Shown: piece after piece, positions 55,560 through 64,000 of the stretch
How the letters are laid out: the number at the start of each line of letters is the position of its first letter
How positions within the stretch are numbered: position 1 is the first letter of the stretch
Position numbers and translations under genes: made by a program
The notes under the pieces: model-generated
Told to the model about the DNA's origin: nothing
Database searches by the model: none
The model's input: the letters and a program-made list of their open reading frames with translations, nothing else
Source of the DNA: Prostheceraeus crozeri
Taxonomy: Eukaryota; Platyhelminthes; Polycladida; Euryleptidae
Direction of reading: 5' to 3'
DNA: 64,000 bases
Assembly (NCBI GenBank): GCA_907163375.1
Contig: CAJQUW010001636.1
Location: 620,001 to 684,000, forward strand

Positions 55560-55711
55560 GACGATTCCTGCCGGCTTAATTCGTCCATCAAAATAGCTAA
55601 ACACCCATTTACAGCTGGATTGACAGTGAGAAGGAAGTCTTTACACGGAATTGAACCCAAGACGTTCAGCATAGAATGTCAGCACGCTAACCATTGGGCA
55701 GAAGCGCCCTT
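55560..55711 (-). repeat. tRNA-derived SINE (head and central domain)
   Basis: On the minus strand from ~55710 the sequence starts GGGCGCTTCTGCCCAATGG, has an A-box-like TGGTTAGCGTGCTG (~55693) and a B-box GGGTTCAATTCC (55658-55647) at tRNA spacing. A tail with TCAATCCAGCTGTAAATGGG follows, a motif I recall from several animal SINE families. The head is too diverged to be a working tRNA. The 3' end is undefined. Confidence 0.7.
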
Positions 55712-56328
55712 TGTGACACTACTTAATTGAGAAATTATTCATTATGGCACATTCAATCTTTGTGTCAACCCAACTATTCGCTATTTACATCCAAATTTAT
55801 GGAGAGCCAGCAGATTACTAGCAATTACATGTAAATCAAGTTAGTTAAGGAAAACTGTCTTGACTGACTTAGCTCCTAATTTTCCTCAAATTTGAGAAGG
55901 TAGACTGCCGCAAGCATCAAAAGGGGCATGATAAGTAAATCCCTCAAATTTTCAAGTCATCTGGCTTTACCAGTACAAAAGGAAGGTCATACTCGTAGAA
56001 AATATTTCCATCAAGTTAGGGATGTCAAGCCTGTTAAATTGACCTACAAATGTTCTACAGCTTACTTATCTAGGTGCATGGACATTGAAAATCCTTATAT
56101 CAAATGATATACCGGTCATATCTTAAGAGGTAATATTGATTCACCATATTGTTTTCAATGATTGCTCGTATTTCAATACTGGTAAATATGTACTGTATAA
56201 TGTATATTGTCCAACCCCAAGAAGTCGGAGAGAACGGACGTTAAACGCATAAGTATAAGTAATGTAAAAGTAACCAGTGGGCAGGAGAAAATGGATTTCA
56301 CTAATGTCAATCAAACACGTGTCTCTGG
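55712..56328. other. no recognisable feature
   Basis: AT-rich sequence between the SINE and the PLE fragment; nothing supported. Confidence 0.4.
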
Positions 56329-56830
56329 CTACAAGTTCAGAAATAATTCGTGAGAACCATTCCGTTCATTTGACAGTACATAGCTATCTGCTTTTAATGA
56401 AATAGTTTCCAGAATGAGAGGACATTTGTAATGACCCATGATTCTGAAACTTTCAGACTTAGGAAAATGGTCATACATAGATATCTCAGTTTGAACTGGA
56501 TAACCTTGCAGATGCTCATTTGCGCTAGTGTTTATGTGACGTTTAGTAGCACCAATGTACCGCAGTTGACAGCGGTCACAAGTGTATTCACAAATGACAT
56601 CAGATTTCAAACCACTCGCAAAGGCATCTTTGTTTTGAAAATAATTACCAAGGTTGGAGGTTTTGAAAATAGACTTGATTTCCGCGCCTTTCAAACTATT
56701 GTTAGGATACCGAATCCTCTTCAGTAAATCAGAGGAACTGTCTTCAATGAACGGAATGGTCCAACGAACTATTTGAGTTTCCGATTTTTCTTTCTCAACC
56801 TGACCAGCAGCTATGCGCTCTTTAGCCGGC
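56329..56830 (-). pseudogene. PLE GIY-YIG fragment, minus strand
   Basis: The minus frame to 56329 has ICEYTCDRCQLRYIGATKRH and NEHLQGYPVQTEISMYDHF, a PLE endonuclease like that of PLE A. Upstream (to ~56830) the same frame gives the linker with SSSDLLKRIRYPNNSLKGAE. The reverse transcriptase is missing. Confidence 0.75.
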
Positions 56831-57011
56831 TTTTTTATCTTGTCTGGAGGGTGCCCGCGTCCGGGTCTGTAATAGTCTGGAAAATAGTGTGGTCTGGAAA
56901 AAGTCTGGAAAAGTTTTATTCATAAGAAAATGTCTGGAAAGTCTGGAAATTCTGGGGAGTCTGAAAAAAATATTGGATAAATAAATCTGGAAGTATTGAG
57001 GCCTCACTCAC

Positions 57012-58275
57012 ATAGAATAGAATAGAATAGATGTTTATTCTCCATAGACAACAAGCAGAGTATGTGCATTCGAATAGGCATGCAAGAGTAATACAACAAT
57101 GTGGAGATACAACAATAATGGAGAAAGGGACCAGAGGACCCACAAGAAGGGGTATATGACACATAATTATATACATGATTGCTAAATAATACAGATAATG
57201 TACATACATCTGATGCTTAGTTTTGGATAACATTTAGAGTAGAGAGTTTTATCTATCGTGAGTAAGAGTGGTCAGGTTTCTAAAATGAGTCCATTTTTTT
57301 TTATTAGATACGACTTTATATTCTTTTTGAATTCCCTAATTGATTTTGAGCTTTTTACTTCATTGGGGAGCAAATTCCATGTAAATGGTATTTGAAAAGT
57401 GCTCATTTTTTGTTCTAATGATTTCTTACAAAACGGCAATTTGAAGCTATCGGATCGTCTAGTCGATGATTCTACATAGTTTTGATAGATCGATGGCAAC
57501 GTGTTTTTTGTGTACTTAATTTTGTATGCTAGCACTAAAAGTTCATATTGATACATACTCGCAATATTCATATATTGCTCCCTCTCATAGAAATGAAGTT
57601 CAAGTGATTGCTTTTCTTTCGATGGATTATCTTAATCAAAGTTTTATGTATTCTTTGCAAACAACGATTCGAATTTTTGTTTCCACTACCATATACTATT
57701 AGGCAATGTTTTATCAGGGGGAGACAAAGTTGTTCGTGCATCATGCGAAGGACATCTAGTGGTAGAATATCTCTTAGCCGATAGAAAATCGGAATGAATT
57801 TTTTTAATTTGTTGACAACAGTCGCAATATGTTCATCGAATTTGACATTATTGTCGAACTTTATTCCTAGTATTTTTGTATGTTCAACTTTCTTCAAGTT
57901 GGTGCCCTCAATATGTATATTTTTGGACATTTCACAATCACTTTTGTGGCTCATGGGATTGAAGATGATGTATTCACATTTATCTATATTTAGTGTTATT
58001 TTATTACTTTCCATCCACTTCAGGATGCTATTCAGTGAAAGTTGAGTTTTTTCTATTGCATCGTTTAAAGTTTTGTCATTTACAACTAGGCTTATGTCAT
58101 CCGCAAAGAGACTGAGTTCGCCATGGTGGCTAATGTTTTTTATGTCATTTATATAAACCAAAAATAATAGAGGCCCCAACGCTGAGCCTTGTGGAACACC
58201 AGACTTAGCGGTAAGCTCCTTTGATTTGACGTTATTGATAAAAACAATGTGAGGTCTATTTTCTTCCAATTATTA
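57012..58275 (-). pseudogene. 5'-truncated LINE 3 with intact 3' end
   Basis: The RT frame (58269-57568) includes SGVPQGSALGPLLFLVYIND, LFADDISLVV and the thumb region (KILGIKFD), and the following frame (57571-57272) the C-terminal domain (FTWNLLPNEVKSSKSIREFK). A single frame change joins them near 57570. The 3' end on the minus strand is AATAAACAT followed by CTATT repeats (57011-57032), a typical LINE microsatellite tail. The 5' part of the element is absent, as usual for truncated insertions. Confidence 0.85.
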
Positions 58276-60799
58276 TTCCAATCTCATTCTGTGAGTTCAT
58301 TGTTGCAGGTACGCATATATTTCTTTTCCAGTGCTTCTCTTTTCCTTTTCAAATAATTTTTGCTAGTACTTTAAGATAGCTGAGTGACCATTTGAGATAA
58401 GACAAGTTTTAGGAAACCAATGTAGCGCAGCTAGTCTCATTGAATGCACAGAATACGATTGGAGTTATGTTAGCAAAACTTGAATACATTGAGAAAATTG
58501 AAAGGATCATAGGTCCTAAACTCGAAGTTGACAAAATCATAATTGGGAAAGCATTTTAGTAAACAGAGTCACATATTTAATAAAGACGACATAATGAGGG
58601 AGAAAATAAACGCAACTTGATTAAGGATACCATCTGGTCAATGACACAAGACGTTTAGAAGTGCTATTTTCGATATTTAATTTTCCCTCAGAGACCATGA
58701 AAAGGGTAATGTGTGAACTGTCTGTTAGTTATGACTTTAAATTGTATAATTTCAAGCTGGGCATGTTTACTTTTCATATTACCAAGACGACCTTGATTGT
58801 ACCTTAGTTTTGTTTTCAGATAGTTTAAATAGTGTCAATTTACTCTGTTGCTCTATTAGTTGTGTAACTGTAAGCCTTGTTTGGGTATGCAGTTGCTTAT
58901 GAACGAAATTGACTTACAAAAATACTCCGTTTCTTGTGCGATAAAAGTTGTGTATTTCCAACACAATTTTCGTAATCTAATAATGCAAAATTACATATAA
59001 GACAGTTGAGCAAGAATAATCGATTATAGCTGAAAGTAGCAGACTACATGCATTTTTAAAAACAGTGCATAGGAGTGATGTGCACTATGAAAATGCTCGT
59101 ATATGCATGCCGTTCGTGTAGTACTGTAGTTGCAAAATGGGTAATATTATATTTGAATAAAATCAACTAAAAAAGAGAATTATATTTTACTGATTATAGA
59201 AAATATGTGAAAATATGTGCTTAAGATAGAGAGCTTTTAAATGCCAGCTGTCATGTGGTAGCCACTGAGCTTCATTCATCATAATTGCGAAAAACTTTTT
59301 TGACAAATTCAAATTAAGAAAACTATTTTTGTCGCATTTTGATCGTACATTATTTTTATTATATTTATTATATATATATTATTATATATTTATTATTATT
59401 TCATTATTGAGTCAACCGATGAAGAGCAAAATTCATTTATTAAGGCGAAATTTATCACTGCCTCGATAAATACATATATATTCGAAACTAGAATGCAAAA
59501 AATCGTTCCAGGACCCAAGTGTACCAGTGCATTCGAAAAAGGTCATTTATTCGTCTCACTCAGTTCTTCACTCTTTCAACTATTTCCTTCGCTCACGCAG
59601 TTAGCCTGTTCATTTTAATTTTACGCTATGCGATTCAGTTCAACTGAAATACTCAAGTCACTCACTTCCATTTTGTTCACTTTGATGTGCACCAACGTTG
59701 TGGGACTTAACGCTCGTTGACCACATAGAGAATAAAAGAAGCTGTATTGTTCCTAGTGTCCATCACTCTTTCTTGTAAGACTACTTTGTCATTCTGTCAA
59801 TTTTGGAAACAACTGCACCTGGTTTGCCTTTGTCTCACAAATCGACTTTGATATTCATAAAATTGCCATTTCAGGGAGGCCATCCAATTCCAAATCCCGA
59901 ATTTTCCCGGATTCCTGGTAAGATGGCAACCCTATACTACCAAATTCAACAAGTAATTGATTGGCCTCTATCCCAGAAGTATATAACTCGTAAATATTTA
60001 AAGTCATCATTACTTGCAATTTTGCCACAGCCTTTAATTTGTCACCCTTCAGAAATCGAGAGAAATTGTATGAAATATTTCATAAGGCGTACGAAAAATC
60101 TTATGCGGCGCTGCGCCGGCTAAAATGAACTTAAAAATCCGTCTGGTCTGATCTTTAATCTACTCATTTACATTGTATTATAATATGTTCACAAACAGAA
60201 ACAACAGTACGGATTTGTCTGAGCGAAAGTTGCTCTAAACGACTGTCTATGTCTGAGCAGCGAAAAGCGATGTGAGAAAAAAATTTTCCCCCATTTTCCT
60301 CGTAGTAAATTTAAGAAACATTAATTCAGTTCGCTCATCAGTTTCATGAACAGAAAAATATTAGTTCATTTCAGTGGCAGTTTACTAGGAAAGCCCGTTT
60401 GCTAAGCTCCTTAGCCTACTAGTGAACGACTAAGAGTTTCGTTCATTTACACCAAGAGATTCTAATGCACTGTTTAGAACAACTAAGTAAACAGACTGTT
60501 GGTTCCCTAATATCCTTTTGCTTACTTTACTTAATTTGCGAGGAGGTCGAATCATTCGTTGGTTATTTTTCGCCAGTCTCTTCTGTCATCCCAGCTGTCA
60601 GCTTCGCACCAACCTTTGATACTGTCTGTCTACCACATCATGGATCGGCTCTACGACTGTTGCCATTCGCCATACCAAACAGCACGGTCTTCACTAGGCA
60701 ATATTTTTTCATGCAGCAGATGTATCCAAACAGACGCATTTTGCGCTTATTAATCATCTACGCAAGCCGTTACTTTGGTTCTACTCTTCTCAGGACTTC
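58276..60799. other. no recognisable gene
   Basis: About 2.5 kb. There is a TAT/TA-rich tract near 59345-59400. The ORF at 59803-60123 has no recognisable domain. Confidence 0.45.
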
Positions 60800-62400
60800 A
60801 TAATTGGTGGTGCGGTGAAATCATATAACACCTAAAATCCTTCGGAAGCACCGCAACTCAAAGGCATCGAGACACCGCTTATCCGTCTTCCTCAGCGTCC
60901 ACGTTTCCGAAATAAGCATCAGCACGCTAGAAACACACGATTGCAACCCCATGCATTTTAGTTCTTGTGCTAATAATGTGACTCCTCCATATTTTGTCAA
61001 AACTTACTAACATCATGAATGTCATGCCAATGCGGTGAGGAATTTCATTGCACTTCTCTCGCCATTAATCGTGATTCCAAGATAGGTGCACTTGTGAGCT
61101 GTTTCGATTGCACTGCTGCTGGTCAAAAGCTCTGCTTTTTGACTTGTCTCCACTATCACTAATCCCTTCGTTTTATTGGTATTGATCTTACGGCCACATC
61201 TTCCTGCATCTGAAGAAGCGAAGTTTAGGCCACTCTCCAGTTCTCACTAACTTTCATCCGAAAGTGTTATATCATCGGCAAGGCTTGGGTTGTTGATAGG
61301 CCATCCCTGAATTGACACCCACACCTCTGCCGCATTGTTGTAACACGTTCCAGGTAAACAAAATAACAGGTCACAGGGAATCGCCCTGTCTGGAATCCTT
61401 GTCTGAACCAGTCACCAGTTTCATTTCCGAGTCTGACTGCAGCCTCGGGACTGTAGTCCATGCTCTTCAAAATGTGGATAATCTTAGCATCCACTCCGTA
61501 TGATTTCAGTGCTGCCCACATGGTGTCGTGCCGAATGTTAACAAAGGCCTTAGAGAAATCGATGAAGCAGACCATCAGCAAGGATCTGTTGCACAGTGCT
61601 GCTGTCTCTAGGGAAGCCTGTTTGTTCTTCTACCAGGAATGGCTCGACAGAAGCTTTCAGACACTCTATGATGATCAGTAAGAACACTTTGCATACGTGG
61701 TTAATCAGAGATGAGGTGTGGTAGTTGCTGCAGATGCTTATATCTCTTTTCTTTGGCAGCGTTACTATAACCGACTTCTATGCTTGACTGCATATAATGA
61801 GCAGCTTTTCTTCCAATTCTACTCCACCTGTATGTAGCATCTTTCCTGCGATGCCATCTGTACAGGGAGGCTTGTGTGGTTTTAGCTTCTTGGTCGCAGT
61901 TTCGACTTGACATCCGAGTATTTCTCCAGTTCTGTCGTCGTCTTGGAGTATTATGTCTTCAAGCTCCGTCACTGCTGTGGTGTCAATCATACGTCTACTC
62001 ATGCAGGTCTCGGCAGTACTCAGTCCATCTCTCCTTGGTTTCTTCGGATGTCTGCAACAGGTGTACATGGCGATCTTTAGCAAATCGTTGCTTCGGTTCC
62101 CATTTTGTATTGATATCTCTAATCACTAGGTATGCTTGGCGTGTCTCTGCTTCTGCGCAATCTGCTCAATCAGTCGGTATTTCTCCTGCAGCCATTGCAG
62201 CTCGCACCTCCCTTCGAAATTAATTCCATTCGCTCCTTTATATTTTCATGTTCTCTTCTGACTGCAGTCTGCCATGTTTCGACTTTGCTTTTCATCCGTA
62301 AATAGGAGTGTCCTCTGAGTTATTCCTTTCTGTCGGCAGACTCTCCGTCATTGCCTCTTTGACTACGGAATACAGTCGAGCTGTTCATTCTTCCAACTTT
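60800..62400 (-). pseudogene. LINE remnant 4
   Basis: Minus-strand frames read, in order, KKLKPHKPPCTDGIAGKML (~61880), then CFIDFSKAFVNIRHDTMW (RT motif A, ~61560), AVRLGNETGDWF (~61430), and the ADDITLS segment (~61270). C-terminal debris follows toward 60800. This is the organisation of non-LTR RTs, but it is frameshifted throughout. Confidence 0.7.
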
Positions 62401-62589
62401 TTTTCTCCCCTTAGGTTAATCAAACCAAATTTTTGGGTGAATTGAAGGAAATTTGGATTATCGATCAGTCGAAATTATCCTCCGAAAATGCACGGGCACC
62501 CTGTTCTGTGAAACTTATTGAAGAGATAAAAAAGTCGGTTGAAGTTGATATTATGTAAATCGAAATTTTGTATAAATAATGAACTCATG

Positions 62590-62975
62590 GTAAAAAAATG
62601 CGAACATAAATGTGGAACATCTTGCTATTTGAAAGAAGGCAACACATAAATTCAATGACAAAGAATTTAAAATCAAAAATAACATCAATTGTTCAACTCA
62701 AAACGTCATTTATATGATTACGTGTGCTGGTTGCAATGATTTTTATATCGGCGAAACAGGCAACACTATAAGAGAACGTTGTAGAATCCACAAAGAACAA
62801 ATTAAAATCTCAGAATACCGCAAAATAAATCTTAGTAAACATTTAGACGAATGCAGTCATGGATATTTTGCCATCTTCCCATTTTATAAAACACACATGC
62901 TGCCGCAGATATTTTTAGAAGAGCCAAAGAAAGATATTTCATTGACTTAGTCCATCCGAAACTGAATGCCAAGTG
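62590..62975 (+). pseudogene. PLE D 3' fragment (linker and GIY-YIG)
   Basis: Frames show CEHKCGTSCYLKEGNT (linker cysteines), KFNDKEFKIKNNINCSTQN, then VIYMITCAGCNDFYIGETGN and IRERCRIHKEQIK. This is a Neptune-like PLE terminus with one frame break near 62645. It ends near 62975, about 55 bp before a hammerhead motif, the expected order for a PLE 3' end. Confidence 0.8.
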
Positions 62976-63028
62976 ATTTGTGGACTTTTATGAGAGCTAT
63001 GTATAAATGATTTTTCAAAATATTTTCA

Positions 63029-63075
63029 CTATGGACCTGAAGATTGTATGGAATGCATGAAAGCGCTTGTGATAG
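63029..63075 (+). ncRNA. type I hammerhead ribozyme motif, PLE D 3' end
   Basis: Stem I: CTAT (63029-63032) with ATAG (63072-63075) and AC (63035-63036) with GT (63069-63070), separated by a small internal loop. The core CTGAAGA (63037-63043) fits exactly. Stem II is TGTAT/ATGCA around GGA. GAAA (63059-63062) is followed by the palindrome AGCGCT (63062-63067) and T63068 as the cleavage base. Every conserved core position is present. Confidence 0.78.
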
Positions 63076-63119
63076 TTTTTGAAATTTTCAATCATTTGGT
63101 CTTTTTCGATTAAGACTTT

Positions 63120-63275
63120 TATTAATATATACTTTTATATTAATATTTAATTTTATATATTGACATATAAACTTTTATTATATATATATATTGTTGTATA
63201 TATTACATACTGGTATTAATTTCCATTTTCGATTTTCTATTATCTATCTACATATATATATATATATATATATAT
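63120..63275. repeat. TA-rich microsatellite tract
   Basis: TATATA runs with interruptions, including a long TA array just before the next PLE fragment. Confidence 0.75.
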
Positions 63276-63533
63276 GCAAAATTTGTAGTGAATCACATAT
63301 TGGCGAATCTCAACTATAAGAAGAAGAATGCATCAACATCTTCCTATGAAAGAAAGCGATGTGTAGAAACATTTCAAAAGTAAGCACGCCTCCATTGTTT
63401 AAAATCTGATAAGCTCAAAATATTAGTTCTTCGACACAATTTTTCCAACAGCTATGAACGAAAGACAGCAGAGAAATATTATATCAAAGTGAATTCACCA
63501 GCTATGAATGTAATGCTCAACGAAAATCCATAG
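63268..63533 (+). pseudogene. PLE E GIY-YIG 3' fragment
   Basis: Pieces in changing frames read ICKICSESHIGESQ, RRRMHQHLPMKESD, DKLKILVLRHNFSNS and YERKTAEKYYIKVNSPAMN. This is the C-terminal half of a PLE endonuclease with its typical NP-x-x-N-like ending. It is heavily decayed. Confidence 0.65.
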
Positions 63534-63624
63534 ATGTATAATTTTTTCATATTTTGTATGTTAAAGTGTTGACAGAATTCTTTTTACCGTCAGACTTGTA
63601 AAAGAGACAGTCGAAATATTTTCA

Positions 63625-63705
63625 CAATAAGATCTTATTTATTGGCATCGTCTTCCTTTTTATTTATTTATTCAACCGGCCAATGGCGAAATTCATCGAT
63701 ATATA
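63625..63705 (-). repeat. inverted copy of the dispersed repeat at 36130
   Basis: Shares AATAAGATCTTATTTATTGG and CCGGCCAATGG with the reverse complement of 36130-36225, with point differences. Confidence 0.6.
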
Positions 63706-63710
63706 TATAT

Positions 63711-64000
63711 CAGTATTGCCACTCCACCTAATAAGATTATTATTGCCAGTTGATAAAAGTATTCTTGGGGAAAGCGTATACAAGCACATGAGCAGTCAGA
63801 AAAAAATTATGAATTATAGGAAAATAATTGTATGTCAGATATGCTAACTACTAGATACTTTAACAGGTAAACGTGAGAACAACGAAAACACAGAGAAACA
63901 CGAACGTTTCCAAAAACAACTGACCATGAACGTGAAAACCCTAAAAACTATAGTAGACCATCGCCAGATGTTATAGGCTTCTAGCATGGACTGATTCTGA
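63711..64000. other. no recognisable feature
   Basis: Nothing supported to the end of the window. Confidence 0.4.

Noticed and set aside
55640-55711. Functional tRNA gene
   Set aside because: Box A and acceptor pairing are too diverged, and a SINE-like tail follows.
59803-60123. 106-codon ORF
   Set aside because: No recognisable domain, biased by chance open frame; no splice or start evidence.

Overview
The window looks like nuclear DNA of a metazoan, probably an aquatic invertebrate. It is AT-rich and packed with mobile elements typical of invertebrate genomes: a Polinton/Maverick (adintovirus-like) DNA element, Penelope-like elements (PLEs), Crypton-type tyrosine recombinases, a Ty3/gypsy retrotransposon, a Tc1/mariner transposon, LINE remnants and a tRNA-derived SINE. 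There is no bacterial operon structure. Only one small candidate host exon was found (39528-39653, minus). The exact species cannot be told from sequence alone.

Layout. 392-3181: a nearly intact PLE (RT plus GIY-YIG) preceded by an inverted copy of its own 3' end, with hammerhead-ribozyme motifs at both ends. 4138-24990: a 20.85-kb integrated Polinton, bounded by the 6-bp duplication GATGCA and ~0.9-kb terminal inverted repeats (TIRs). Its plus-strand left block holds a TIR membrane protein, two conserved Polinton proteins and an FtsK/HerA-type packaging ATPase. A leftward block holds a zinc-finger protein, two small genes and protein-primed DNA polymerase B. A rightward block holds a fibre-like coiled coil, minor virion proteins, the major capsid protein, a pX-like peptide, a parvovirus-type phospholipase A2 and a retroviral-type integrase. 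An adenain-like protease and a PPxY protein face left at the right end. Most of these genes carry frameshifts or in-frame stops, so this is a decaying provirus. The polymerase gene is split by a second PLE (12094-14966) flanked by a 14-bp duplication.

25028-35600: a PLE relic, a 104-bp near-perfect palindrome in front of a Crypton-like recombinase gene, a Tc1 copy, and a second recombinase gene cut in two by a Ty3/gypsy element with near-identical LTRs and a 4-bp duplication. 35600-64000: mostly sequence without genes, with four LINE remnants, five PLE-related fragments or motifs, two short inverted-repeat elements, a SINE and a second well-formed hammerhead motif (63029-63075).

How the parts fit: the Polinton gene set (integrase, polymerase, ATPase, protease, capsid and minor virion proteins) is that of a virus able to replicate, package and integrate. 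Its genes share a T-rich/TAAAAATG start context that looks like a common promoter. The PLEs both show an inverted 3'-end copy, a 12-14 bp target duplication and a 30-45 bp extra segment on the inverted side, with ribozyme motifs whose stem III is a 6-bp palindrome, as expected for hammerheads acting as dimers.
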